Source of the DNA: Bacteroidaceae bacterium
Lineage (GTDB): Bacteria; Bacteroidota; Bacteroidia; Bacteroidales; Bacteroidaceae
Direction: 5' to 3'
Length of the DNA stretch: 64,000 bases
Assembly: GCA_024684455.1 (NCBI GenBank)
Contig: JAIKWU010000011.1
Coordinates: forward strand, 1-64,000
In this document: positions 1 to 9,299 of the stretch, in pieces
Numbering within the stretch: the first letter of the stretch is position 1
How the letters are laid out: every line of letters begins with the position of its first letter
The notes under the pieces: model-generated
What the model saw: only the letters and a program-made list of their open reading frames with translations
Databases searched by the model: none
What the model was told of the DNA's origin: nothing
Translations under genes and position numbers: made by a program

Positions 1-1
1 C

Positions 2-1174
<1,173 letters not shown>

Positions 1175-1221
1175 TAAGGCGTTCAAGGTTTTCCGAACAA
1201 CACCTTGTACCTCTTTCCATG

Positions 1222-1252
1222 GGCATCCACGACAATGTGGATGCCTTTTTTT
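1222..1252 (+). terminator. intrinsic terminator after the xylanase-esterase gene
   Basis: A 9-bp perfect stem, GGCATCCAC / GTGGATGCC, with a 6-nt loop is followed by seven T residues. It lies 48 bases after the stop codon. Confidence 0.85.
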
Positions 1253-1311
1253 GGTTTGTAGAGCGACGTCCCAAAAGGTCGTAAGTTGTCATTTGTAAAT
1301 CCGTCAATCGG

Positions 1312-1479
1312 TCATTTCTTCTGATACGCCAAGCGCTTGGCGCCTGATGCCAGATAAATGATGCCGCAATAGGTAAAGCCATGCTTGGCAATATCGTGCT
1401 GCATGATGGGGTTGTCGGGACAGCAGCCCAAGCAGTTATAGCCGGGATGGTTGCGCCACGGGTTGATAATCTTTTTCAT
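1312..1479 (-). pseudogene. 55-codon chimeric remnant (cysteine-motif N-terminus joined to GNAT-like C-terminus)
   Basis: A 55-residue frame starts MKKIINPWRNHPGYN and carries CLGCCPDNP, which resembles the N-terminal INPW...GYNCFGCxPxNP segment of PaaI-type thioesterase-like proteins. It then runs directly into HGFTYCGIIYLASG and AYQKK, which resembles the last ~25 residues of GNAT acetyltransferases. Neither domain is complete, so the likely origin is a deletion that fused the ends of two genes, or of one unusual gene. The 3' end of the frame contains one copy of the CCAAGCGCTTGG palindrome seen elsewhere in intergenic arrays. It could instead be a genuine small protein; family assignments are from memory of motifs. 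Confidence 0.45.
1327..1342. repeat. single unit of the CCAAG-CTTGG palindrome family (site A)
   Basis: CGCCAAGCGCTTGGCG is a perfect 16-bp palindrome identical to the core of unit 1 of the array at 44063. It stands alone here, inside the small remnant frame on the minus strand. Confidence 0.6.
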
Positions 1480-1591
1480 TCGTCAAACCTATAAAACGAT
1501 TCGCTCATTCGCAAATTCGTGATTATTTCGGTTACAAAATTACACAATTCTCCGCAGATAAACGCTAAAACTCGAAAATGCTCAAGCAAAG

Positions 1592-1622
1592 TTGGTTATT
1601 TGCTCGCTTAATCGTACCTTTG
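1592..1622 (+). promoter_or_regulatory. Bacteroidota-type promoter with the CTTAATCG spacer motif
   Basis: TACCTTTG at 1615-1622 matches the -7 box TAnnTTTG, with a TTG at 1592-1594 about 20 bp upstream. The spacer holds GCTCGCTTAATCG, which is shared with the promoters at 27.7-27.8 kb and 31.17 kb. It now precedes a decayed binding-protein gene and the DUF1294/GH105 pair. Confidence 0.6.
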
Positions 1623-1657
1623 ACAACGAAATATGAAACACGAAAACATCAAAACTT

Positions 1658-1786
1658 GGTGGATTGAACGAGAAATTTGCCAACGAGCACCTCACTCACG
1701 CCACCATCCTTGTCCGCGAGAAAAACGAGGGAATACCATCGCTCGTGGCCGAAGGAGAGGCTGACGTCCCGATGACAAACAACTGA
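1658..1786 (+). pseudogene. remnant of a family 3 extracellular solute-binding protein
   Basis: A 43-codon open stretch reads GGLNEKFANEHL, then ATILVREKNEGIPSLVAEGE and ADVPMTNN before a stop. This resembles the internal GG-N-FA...IPSLVAEGEADVMIT segment of periplasmic amino-acid or cyclohexadienyl-dehydratase-like binding proteins. An ATG at 1634 is out of frame with it, and the rest of the ~250-residue domain is missing. It is read as a decayed fragment left behind its promoter. Confidence 0.55.
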
Positions 1787-1795
1787 TTAAGTAAG

Positions 1796-2074
1796 ATGGA
1801 ACACCTGAACTACACACATATCATCCTTGTTTACCTCGTGGCCATCAATGTGGCGACGTTCTTTACCTATGGACTTGACAAGTGGAAAGCCAAGAAGGAC
1901 AAGTGGCGCATCAGAGAGACGGCCCTGCTGACGCTTGCCGTGCTGGGAGGCAGCATCGGGGCGTGGCTCGGCATGAAGGCTTGGCACCATAAGACGATGC
2001 ACAAGAAATTCAAGTATGGCATTCCCCTCATCCTCCTTGTCCAGATAGCGGCCGTTGTGCTGCTGCTTTCATAA
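1796..2074 (+). CDS. DUF1294 family small membrane protein
   Basis: This 92-residue protein begins with a hydrophobic helix (IILVYLVAINVATFFTYG), followed by the family hallmark DKWKA and a basic stretch, RIRETALL. A second helix (LLTLAVLGGSIGAWLGM) is followed by the conserved HKT.HKKF motif and a third helix at the C-terminus. Length and motif order fit full-length DUF1294 proteins, which are inner-membrane proteins of unknown function. The stop lies 7 bases before the ATG of the GH105 gene, so the two are probably co-transcribed. Family membership is confident; no role can be assigned. Confidence 0.85.
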   Translation: MEHLNYTHIILVYLVAINVATFFTYGLDKWKAKKDKWRIRETALLTLAVLGGSIGAWLGMKAWHHKTMHKKFKYGIPLILLVQIAAVVLLLS

Positions 2075-2081
2075 CTCCTCC

Positions 2082-3374
2082 ATGAGACAGTTCTTCATTC
2101 TCCTTGCATTCGTTTGCCTGCCCCTCACGGCTGTCGGATGGGACGATGTGCTCTATCGCAGCATTGAAGAGAGCATTCAGCAACCCTACGACCACTACAG
2201 CCAGTGGATGGCTCGTTCTGAGATGCGTCGCACGCCTCGTAGTTATCTGCTCGACTTTTCCAACCGTCCGAAATGGAGTTATGTGATGGGCATCGAACTC
2301 GAGGCTATCCTCGACACCTATCTGCAATATGGCGACACGTCGTTGTGGGCCTACTGCCAGCAATACACCGACACGATGATTGACGCACAGGGGCAGATTC
2401 GCGGTTACAATCTCGACGAATACAACCTCGACCACGTGCGTACAGGTCATTTCGTCGCCCGCATGTATGCCCAGCATCCCGAGCACAAGAACCTGCTGGC
2501 CCTGCAGACGCTGATGCGACAACTCCAGCAGCAACCGCGCACCGTCGCCGACCGTGTCTATTGGCACAAAGCCATCTATGCCTATCAGGTGTGGCTCGAC
2601 GGCATCTTCATGGGACTTCCTTTCCGCACGCTCACCGCCTCACTGCTGATGAACGAACGCGAGGTCACGAAGATTTACGACGACGTCACCGACCAAGTCC
2701 TCGCCACCTACACCCGCACCTTCGACCCTGCCACTGGCCTCAACCGTCATGCCTGGGACGAGACACGCCAGATGTTCTGGGCCGACCCCGTGACAGGTCA
2801 GAGCCGCCACTGCTGGGGACGTGCCCAGGGATGGTACACCATGGCCCTTGTCGAACTGCTCGACGCACTGCCACAGCACTATGCACGGCGTCAGGAAGTC
2901 GTCCAACTACTGCAACGAACGTTGGCGGCGGTCGTACGTTGGCAAGGTGCCGACAGCCATCTGTGGTATCAGGTCATGGATGCCCCTGAGCGCCCAGGCA
3001 ACTATCTCGAGGCCACCTGTTCCTGTATGTTCGCCTACAGTCTGCTCAAAGCCGCACGGCTGGGCTATGTCGATGCCACTTACCAAGAGGCAGGGCGACA
3101 GGCCTACGAAGGCATCCTTCGTCATTTTGTCCAGGTCAATGCCGACAGCACCCTCTCGCTCACCCACTGCTGCTCAGTCGCCGGACTCGGTCCTGGCCTC
3201 AGCGAGCAGGTACGCAAGGCAGCGCCTCATGTAAAGGAAAACCGTCGGCGCGACGGTTCCTTCGACTATTATCTTTCAGAGCCCCAGCGCGACAACGATG
3301 TCAAGGGCGTCGGTCCCTTCATTTGGGCATCGCTCGAATGGGAAAGGCTCAACACGCCCGACACACTACCCTAA
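2082..3374 (+). CDS. GH105 unsaturated rhamnogalacturonyl hydrolase
   Basis: This 430-residue protein has a signal peptide (MRQFFILLAFVCLPLTAVG). The start at 2082 is chosen because it begins the signal peptide; an earlier in-frame ATG at 2055 overlaps the DUF1294 gene. The (alpha/alpha)6-barrel signature WLDGIFMGLPF carries the expected general acid Asp (residue 173). Also present are RHCWGRAQGW, which lines the active site in the family, and CSCMFAYSLLKAARLGY. GH105 enzymes remove the 4,5-unsaturated uronic acid that pectin lyases leave at the non-reducing end of rhamnogalacturonan oligosaccharides. This fits the PL11 lyase at 31 kb. Likely periplasmic. Confidence 0.9.
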   Translation: MRQFFILLAFVCLPLTAVGWDDVLYRSIEESIQQPYDHYSQWMARSEMRRTPRSYLLDFSNRPKWSYVMGIELEAILDTYLQYGDTSLWAYCQQYTDTMIDAQGQIRGYNLDEYNLDHVRTGHFVARMYAQHPEHKNLLALQTLMRQLQQQPRTVADRVYWHKAIYAYQVWLDGIFMGLPFRTLTASLLMNEREVTKIYDDVTDQVLATYTRTFDPATGLNRHAWDETRQMFWADPVTGQSRHCWGRAQGWYTMALVELLDALPQHYARRQEVVQLLQRTLAAVVRWQGADSHLWYQVMDAPERPGNYLEATCSCMFAYSLLKAARLGYVDATYQEAGRQAYEGILRHFVQVNADSTLSLTHCCSVAGLGPGLSEQVRKAAPHVKENRRRDGSFDYYLSEPQRDNDVKGVGPFIWASLEWERLNTPDTLP

Positions 3375-3384
3375 AACGCCCCTT

Positions 3385-3423
3385 TTAAGTACTTGGAGAA
3401 ATCACGCCAAGCGCTTGGAGTTA
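3385..3423. repeat. 22-bp-period palindrome array B (2 units)
   Basis: Cores AAGTACTTGG (3387) and CCAAGCGCTTGG (AAG at 3409) lie exactly 22 bp apart, joined by AGAAATCACG. The first unit lacks its left CC. The array sits a dozen bases after the GH105 stop codon, between it and the convergent tRNA. Confidence 0.85.
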
Positions 3424-3503
3424 AAAATCTAAGTGAGCAAAATGAGTAGGAATCTATGCCTGCCGTCATAGAGAAAGGAAACAGCAACACATTGCAAAAA
3501 GAG

Positions 3504-3585
3504 TGCGCCTGACAGGACTCGAACCTGCACGTATTACTACACCAGATCCTAAGTCTGGCGCGTCTACCAATTCCGCCACAAGCGC
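3504..3585 (-). tRNA. tRNA-Leu (anticodon UAG)
   Basis: Read on the minus strand, the acceptor arms GCGCTTG and CAGGCGC pair over 7 bp. The anticodon arm is CCAGA-CTTAGGA-TCTGG, with anticodon TAG. A variable arm typical of class II tRNAs and the T-arm GCAGGTTCGAGTCCTGT are present. CCA is not encoded (the next bases read CTC). Confidence 0.95.
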
Positions 3586-3753
3586 ATGATGTCGCTTTGA
3601 CCTTGTTGAAGTGTTTCGGTCAAAGCGCTGCAAAGATAAGGCTTTTTTTCCGTATCACAAAATTAAAAGGAGCAAAACCCTCGAAAGCAATAATCCAAGC
3701 AGTATTTTGAGAGAAGCGCATAGGGGTGCTGACAGCACTTTTCAGTTCATCCT

Positions 3754-3785
3754 TTTGGTCAAATCCACCAAAAACCGTAATTTTG
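3754..3785 (+). promoter_or_regulatory. promoter of the GH67 fusion gene (near-leaderless)
   Basis: TTTG (3754-3757), a 20-bp spacer and TAATTTTG (3778-3785) make a consensus Bacteroidota promoter. Only 7 bases separate the -7 box from the ATG at 3793, so the transcript would have almost no leader. Confidence 0.75.
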
Positions 3786-3792
3786 TACACAG

Positions 3793-6700
3793 ATGAGACA
3801 CATAACCTTGCTTTTACTGCTCGCTACTGCCTCGCTCGTGTTGAAGGCCGAGCCTTTCAGACTGCGTCTGCTCAACCACTGGGACAATCCTGACGGAACG
3901 GTTGAGCGTGGCTATGCCGGACGTTCAATTTGGAAATGGGAAGAAATCCCTGCCGATGCCAACACTCCGTTGCCGAATGACTTGCGCCTTCGTTATGAAG
4001 AATATGGGCGATTAAACCGCGACTATGGCATCAACGGCATGGTTCTCAACAATGTGAACGCCAGTCCACGTATGCTTTCGCTCGACATGTTGCGAAAGAC
4101 GGCACGGATTGCAGAGGTGCTACGTCCCTACGGACTGCGTGTCTATCTGTCGGTTAATTTTGCATCACCCCTATCGCTGAGCAACCTCAAAACAGCCGAC
4201 CCGCTCGATGAAAAGGTCATCGACTGGTGGCAAAAGAAAGCAGAGGAGATTTACCGTCTGATTCCTGATTTCGGCGGATTTCTGGTCAAGGCCAACAGCG
4301 AGGGACAGCCTGGGCCGATGGACTACGGACGCACGCATGTCGATGGTGCGAACATGCTGGCAAAGGCGTTGCAACCGCATGGCGGCATCGTCATGTGGCG
4401 TGCTTTCGTCTATGCCTCCAACGGCGGTGACCGTGCCAGCCAGGCCTACGACGAGTTTGTTCCGCTGGACGGAAAGTTTGCCGACAACGTCATCCTGCAA
4501 GTCAAGAATGGTCCCATCGACTTTCAGCCAACAGAACCGCCCTCACCGCTCTTCTTCGCCATGAAGCACACAAGGCTGATGGCCGAATTGCAAATCACAC
4601 AGGAGTACACGGGACACAGCATCCACACGTGTTATCTGGCACCGATGTGGTCCGACTTTTTCCAGCAACTGGAGGCGCAGGGAGTACGACTCGAAGGTGT
4701 GGCTGGCGTATCGAACATTGGCGACGCAGCGAACTGGACGGCAAACCCGTTGGCACAAGTCAACTGGATGGCATTCGGCCGGCTGGCCAACAATCCGAAT
4801 GATTCGCCACGTCAGATTGCAGAGGATTTTCTGCGCGAGAACTATAGCAAAAACACACGTTTTGTCCTCACTGTCACCGACTTGCTGATGCAGAGCCACG
4901 CCACGTTGGTGCATTACATGATGCCGCTTGGCCTGCATCACATCTTTGCTGGCGGCCATCACTACGGTCCCGAGCCTTGGTGCGAACGTCAGGGATGGCG
5001 CGAGGATTGGCTGCCACGTTACTATCATCGTGCTGACACCATCGGCATTGGTTTCAACCGCACCGACCACCGCGAACCATGTCTGCGCGACGAAAACGGC
5101 TCGGGGAACACCCTACTCTACCCCGAACCGCTACGTTCGCTTTACAACAATGTGGACACCTGTCCCGAAGAACTGCTGCTGTGGTTCCACCATGTGCCAT
5201 GGACGCATCGGATGAAGGACGGCAGCACGCTCTGGGAATCGCTGTGCCATCAGTACGACCGCGGGGTAACCGAGGCGCAACGCTTTGTCAGCACATGGGA
5301 ATCGATGCGTCCTTACATCGACCGTGAACTGTATGAAGAACAACTGTGGCGTTTCCGCCGTCAGGCTGTCGATGCGCAGTGGTGGCGCGATGCCTGCTTG
5401 CTGTATTTTCAGACCTTCTCAAGCCTGCCGTTTCCGAAAGACAGCCCTGCTCCCATTTTCACGCTTCGTGAACTGATGGACTATCGCCTGGACATCGACA
5501 ACTACACGGCTCCAGACCCACAGCAACTACCCCAGACCGACCGTCTGCATCTGCCTCGTTTCTTCAGCGATGGCATGGTACTTCAGCGCGACCGGCGCAT
5601 CCCCGTGTGGGGCTGGGCTGCACCTGGAACGACTGTCAAGGTCTCAATGAACGGGAAAAGCGCAAATGCCACGGCTGCGGCAGACGGTTTCTGGCGTGTG
5701 ATTCTGCCCAAGATGAAAGCGGGCGGGCCCTATGAACTGACAGTCGGACAGCACGTCATTCACAATGTGCTCGTGGGCGACGTGTACCTGTGCAGCGGGC
5801 AGTCGAACATGGAACTGCCCATCCGGCGCTGCATGGATGTGGTCGGCGAACAGGTTCGCGACTATGCCAACGACCGCATCCGCTACCTGAAATTTCCACA
5901 TCAGTACAACTATCTCCAGCCCAACGAAGACGTGCACATTCGTCCGTGGCAGAACATCACGCCGGAAAACTGCGGCGAGGTGAGTGGGCTCTGTTACTTC
6001 ATGGCTCGTGAACTGCAAGCAGAAAGCGATGTGCCCATCGGCATCATTAATAGTGCCGTAGGTGGCACACAGGTGCAGGCCTGGATGCCTCAAGAAGTGC
6101 TGGAGACGTTCGACCGCTATGCCACCGAATTTCGGCAGCCGAAACACCAGCAGATCAACTGGACAGACTCGGTTGCTCGCATCGAACAAAGGACTTTTCG
6201 TCAATGGGAGAGTCAGATGAACGCCAGCGACGCCGTGCTTTACAAATGGAAAAACGAGGGCTTTGACACATGGCAGCCAGTCGATGTGTTCACGGATTGG
6301 AGTAACGGTAAGAACGGTTCCTACTGGTTTCATTTCAGCGTCACCTTGCCACCGTCGCTGGCCGAAATGCCTGCCGAACTGCGTGTCGGTGCGATGAAAG
6401 ATGCCGACTCGACCTTTGTCAACAGGCACTTTGTCGGCAACACCACTTACGAGTATCCACCTCGCATCTACACGGTGCCAGCCCACGTTCTCAAGGCTGG
6501 TAAGAACGACATCGTCGTCCACCTAATGTCACAGAGCGGAAAGCCGAGTTTTACTTTTGGGAAACGCTATGAATTAAATGTGGCGGGACAGGCCTTCCCC
6601 TTTGCTGAAACGGCCACGATGGCTGTCGGGTGCACCATGCCGCCACGTCCTGCAAGCACGTACTTTGTCGATAGTCCAGCTGCCCTCTACAATGCCATGA

Positions 6701-7062
6701 TTGCGCCGTTGCGCGACTTTCCGGTTCGTGGTATGGTGTGGTATCAGGGCGAGTCAAACGTCAACAACGCCGACCAATACGCCGACTATCTCGCAGCTTT
6801 GGCTGCATCGTGGCGCGAGCAACAAGGACGTAAAGTTCCTTTTGTTATCGTGCAGTTGCCACGCTACGACGCCCCAAACTACCCTTCAGAACGGGACGGC
6901 TGGACACGCATCCGTCAGGAGCAGTACCGTGCTGCCACGCTCATTCCCAATTCAGCACTGGTCATCACCCTCGACACAGGCGAAGCCAACGACATCCATC
7001 CTCAGGACAAAGACATCGTCGGCCATCGTGTAGCCCAACAGATACTAAGGCTCACACAATAG
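3793..7062 (+). CDS. GH67 alpha-glucuronidase fused to an SGNH (sialate O-acetylesterase-type) esterase
   Basis: This 1089-residue secreted protein (signal MRHITLLLLLATASLVLKA) has two catalytic parts. Residues ~20-540 are a GH67 catalytic region: LNHWDNPDGTVERGYAG, then NSEGQPGP (acid Glu170), KNGPIDF (Asp243) and ITQEYTGH (Glu271), matching the catalytic trio of the family. The small N-terminal GH67N domain that normally precedes it is absent. Residues ~575-1089 are a sialate-O-acetylesterase-like SGNH domain with SDGMVLQR, CSGQSNMELP (Ser671), WYQGESN and a late DIHPQDK. Inference: it removes 4-O-methylglucuronate and acetyl groups from xylo-oligosaccharides. A dedicated promoter lies immediately upstream; no operon partner follows. 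Confidence 0.9.
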   Translation: MRHITLLLLLATASLVLKAEPFRLRLLNHWDNPDGTVERGYAGRSIWKWEEIPADANTPLPNDLRLRYEEYGRLNRDYGINGMVLNNVNASPRMLSLDMLRKTARIAEVLRPYGLRVYLSVNFASPLSLSNLKTADPLDEKVIDWWQKKAEEIYRLIPDFGGFLVKANSEGQPGPMDYGRTHVDGANMLAKALQPHGGIVMWRAFVYASNGGDRASQAYDEFVPLDGKFADNVILQVKNGPIDFQPTEPPSPLFFAMKHTRLMAELQITQEYTGHSIHTCYLAPMWSDFFQQLEAQGVRLEGVAGVSNIGDAANWTANPLAQVNWMAFGRLANNPNDSPRQIAEDFLRENYSKNTRFVLTVTDLLMQSHATLVHYMMPLGLHHIFAGGHHYGPEPWCERQGWREDWLPRYYHRADTIGIGFNRTDHREPCLRDENGSGNTLLYPEPLRSLYNNVDTCPEELLLWFHHVPWTHRMKDGSTLWESLCHQYDRGVTEAQRFVSTWESMRPYIDRELYEEQLWRFRRQAVDAQWWRDACLLYFQTFSSLPFPKDSPAPIFTLRELMDYRLDIDNYTAPDPQQLPQTDRLHLPRFFSDGMVLQRDRRIPVWGWAAPGTTVKVSMNGKSANATAAADGFWRVILPKMKAGGPYELTVGQHVIHNVLVGDVYLCSGQSNMELPIRRCMDVVGEQVRDYANDRIRYLKFPHQYNYLQPNEDVHIRPWQNITPENCGEVSGLCYFMARELQAESDVPIGIINSAVGGTQVQAWMPQEVLETFDRYATEFRQPKHQQINWTDSVARIEQRTFRQWESQMNASDAVLYKWKNEGFDTWQPVDVFTDWSNGKNGSYWFHFSVTLPPSLAEMPAELRVGAMKDADSTFVNRHFVGNTTYEYPPRIYTVPAHVLKAGKNDIVVHLMSQSGKPSFTFGKRYELNVAGQAFPFAETATMAVGCTMPPRPASTYFVDSPAALYNAMIAPLRDFPVRGMVWYQGESNVNNADQYADYLAALAASWREQQGRKVPFVIVQLPRYDAPNYPSERDGWTRIRQEQYRAATLIPNSALVITLDTGEANDIHPQDKDIVGHRVAQQILRLTQ

Positions 7063-7083
7063 AAAACAGCACTTATAAAAAGA

Positions 7084-7116
7084 CAAAAAAGCGGGGCACC
7101 TGATGGTGTCCCGCTT
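7084..7116 (-). terminator. terminator of the outer-membrane barrel gene
   Basis: Stem AAGCGGGGCACC / GGTGTCCCGCTT (one G-T pair) with a 4-nt loop. On the minus strand it is followed by a run of six T. It may also stop transcription from the GH67 gene. Confidence 0.85.
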
Positions 7117-7137
7117 GGGTTTGAATGATTCGGTTGA

Positions 7138-7740
7138 TTAGAAGTTGTAGTAGAGACCGAAGGTCAGGCGACCTACGTTGAAACCACCGTTATTCTCGTT
7201 AACATCGAAACCGAAAGATGTAGGAGCATCGGGAGCACCAGCAACGTCAGCAACCTGCTGCTTTGTATAACCGAAGAAGAAGAGACGGTTAACACGAGCA
7301 ACGAGAGAGAACTTCTCATTCAAGTTGAAAGCAATACCAGGAGTGATGAACACGCCGAGGTCGAGACCTGACTTCATGTTCTTTGCGCTGGAAACGCCAA
7401 GGTTCACACCACCATCAACGAAAATGTTAGCCTTACCCCAAGTCAGAGCCTGATAGCGAGCGTACGGCTCAACATTGAATGTTGAAGAAGTTGCCTCTGT
7501 AGAAACGCCAGCAGTGGTTGACTTGTTCTTGTTGTAAGTATAGCCAAGACGAAGGCCAAGGCCCCACTTCTCATCGAGAGAGTAACCTACTTCAGGAGCA
7601 ATAGTGAAACGATTGGTTGTTACTTCTGTTGCACCAGGAGTTTTGCTGCTGCCGAAACCGAGAGTACCACCAATGTAACCCTGAGCGTTTGCTGTGAGAG
7701 CAGCCACTGCTACGAGAGCAGTCAAAAGAATCTTTTTCAT
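7138..7740 (-). CDS. outer-membrane beta-barrel protein
   Basis: This 200-residue protein has a clean signal peptide (MKKILLTALVAVAALTANAQ), then GYIGGTLGFGS. Alternating amphipathic strands follow (FTIAPEVGYSLDEKWGLG; FNVEPYARY; FSLVARVNRLFFFGY), ending in the barrel-type terminus FGLYYNF with terminal Phe. This fits the OMP_b-brl/porin-like family common in Bacteroidales. The barrel could act as a pore or surface anchor; nothing points to a substrate. It is single-gene, with its own consensus promoter 125 bases upstream and its own terminator. The 174-residue protein at 28570 ends the same way (LYYNF) and looks related. Confidence 0.85.
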   Translation of the reverse strand: MKKILLTALVAVAALTANAQGYIGGTLGFGSSKTPGATEVTTNRFTIAPEVGYSLDEKWGLGLRLGYTYNKNKSTTAGVSTEATSSTFNVEPYARYQALTWGKANIFVDGGVNLGVSSAKNMKSGLDLGVFITPGIAFNLNEKFSLVARVNRLFFFGYTKQQVADVAGAPDAPTSFGFDVNENNGGFNVGRLTFGLYYNF

Positions 7741-7864
7741 AATCTTACTTTTTTAATAAATAAAGTTAATAAAAAATGTTGATAAACACTAATTTCTTAC
7801 TTTTGAGGAATGAGCCGAGCCTTAAAAACCGCTGATTTTTAGGGTTTCAGAACTGATTCCGCTG

Positions 7865-7896
7865 CAAAGATATAGCATTATTTCCATACCACCAAA
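7865..7896 (-). promoter_or_regulatory. promoter of the outer-membrane barrel gene
   Basis: On the minus strand, TTTG (7896-7893), a 20-bp spacer and TATCTTTG (7872-7865) form a perfect Bacteroidota promoter. The predicted leader is ~115 nt and A+T-rich. Confidence 0.8.
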
Positions 7897-8261
7897 ACTT
7901 TTTTTCATTTTTTTTGCAAAAAGTTACATATTGACCAACTTTTCTGAACATTTCTATAAAAAACCGAGGGAAAAGGTTCCTACAATGTTGCAATTTTAAG
8001 CGTGCTAATCATTGAAAAATATGTTGCAAAGCATAGGTGTGTGCGGACACATATCACAAAAAGGCTATTTGTTTACATTTCTAAACAAACAAGAGTTTTT
8101 TTTAACGTTTTTTTGTTTGACTCTCATATTTACTAATTTCGCATTACATGATAAGAAAAAGAGTGAGAAAGGAGGTGTGAGAGTGAATTATTATATATCA
8201 CGCAGTCGCAATCTAAGTATGCAGCATCTCTGCATGGTGTGTTGTAATGTAACGGGGAGGA
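7897..8261. other. A+T-rich intergenic stretch without a convincing gene
   Basis: This 365-base stretch is rich in A/T homopolymer runs. The only structure seen is an inverted repeat, TTTGTTTA (8068-8075) / TAAACAAA (8082-8089), followed 3' by a T run, perhaps a weak plus-strand terminator. A 143-codon frame starting at 8012 shows no protein-like composition and runs antisense into the S41 gene. Confidence 0.5.
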
Positions 8262-9299
8262 TCAGGGGTGCAGCATCTTGCGGGCGGCTTCGATGTATGT
8301 GTCTCGGCCGGCGGCAAGGTCGGCATCGTCCATGGAAAGAGGTTTGTCGGGCTGGATGCCAAACTCGGTGTGTTTGTGCTGAGGGTCGAGAAATACGACG
8401 GCTGAATAGCGGACACTCCATCCGTTGGGCAGTTCGAGGGTGAAAGGCATGCCACTGCCACCACCAGTCTGGTCACCGAGGATGGTGACAAGGGGAAATT
8501 CGCGCATACACTTTACAAAGTCGTTGGTGGCGGAGAAGCATCGGCGATTGGTGAGTACGACGACGTTCTTCTGCCAGCGCACGGAGGAGGAGGGGTCGAT
8601 GTAAATAGGCTGTTCGTCGGAGAAGTCGTTGTGTCCCTTGCCCGTCTTATGCCGGACGTAGCCGACGAGGGTCTGCACGTTGGTGAAGTGGGAAGCGAAC
8701 TGGCGTGCTTCTTCCATGTTGCCGCCGCCGTTGTTGCGCACATCCACGATGAGTCCGTTGCAGGCTTTGAGAGCATCGAGAATGTAGGAGATGTTGCCTT
8801 CACCAACACTGTTCTGGAAAGATTCGTAGCGGACATAGCCGATGTTGTCATCGAGAATGCGGTATTTGAGTCCTGCGGCTATCTGGTAGTCGGTCCCTCG
8901 GCCGAGGTAGTTGTCGATGATGTCGGCGCGGTAGTTGTCGGGGTAGTCTTCATAGTAGGACCAATTACGTCCATAGTCGAAGGCGGAGCCGAGGTTGACG
9001 TGTCCGTCACGCAGTTCGCCTATCATCTGGCAGAGCACTTCGAAGAGTTGCTTGGCCGTCATGTTGGGGTTGATTTTGGCTGCATAGCGGGCATGGACTT
9101 CATTCCAATCAACGCCGATTTCGGCTTTCTTATAGTCGAAGAAGCAGTAGTGTTCGTCCATGATGCGCCAGAGAGCCTCGAAGTTGTTCTGCGGGGTGTT
9201 CTCCGACGAGATTTCTTCTTTGACGCAGGAAGAAACGGTGGAAAGTAAAAAGCAAAAAACAATAAATAAAAAGAGCGGAGTATGTGTGCTGCGTTTCAT
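8262..9299 (-). CDS. S41 family (C-terminal processing/tricorn-type) peptidase lipoprotein
   Basis: This 345-residue protein has a lipoprotein signal ending LLSTVSSC (lipobox Cys ~25), so it is probably anchored to the envelope. An N-terminal helical segment (ALWRIMDEHYCFFDYKK) precedes the S41 core: GYVRYESF, LIVDVRNNGGGNMEEA, then NVVVLTNRRCFSATNDF containing the likely catalytic Ser, and ILGDQTGGGSGMPF. No PDZ domain is evident. The length is typical of Bacteroidales S41 lipoproteins. The gene starts 4 bases inside the end of the DUF3316 gene (ATGA overlap), so they are translationally coupled. Substrate unknown. Confidence 0.88.
   Translation of the reverse strand: MKRSTHTPLFLFIVFCFLLSTVSSCVKEEISSENTPQNNFEALWRIMDEHYCFFDYKKAEIGVDWNEVHARYAAKINPNMTAKQLFEVLCQMIGELRDGHVNLGSAFDYGRNWSYYEDYPDNYRADIIDNYLGRGTDYQIAAGLKYRILDDNIGYVRYESFQNSVGEGNISYILDALKACNGLIVDVRNNGGGNMEEARQFASHFTNVQTLVGYVRHKTGKGHNDFSDEQPIYIDPSSSVRWQKNVVVLTNRRCFSATNDFVKCMREFPLVTILGDQTGGGSGMPFTLELPNGWSVRYSAVVFLDPQHKHTEFGIQPDKPLSMDDADLAAGRDTYIEAARKMLHP

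Noticed and set aside
3611-3796. 61-codon frame before the GH67 gene
   Set aside because: It runs through the GH67 promoter and has no protein-like features.
8012-8443. 143-codon frame with a good-looking AGGAGG inside
   Set aside because: The C-terminal third is antisense to the S41 gene, and the rest is A+T-rich spacer without motif.
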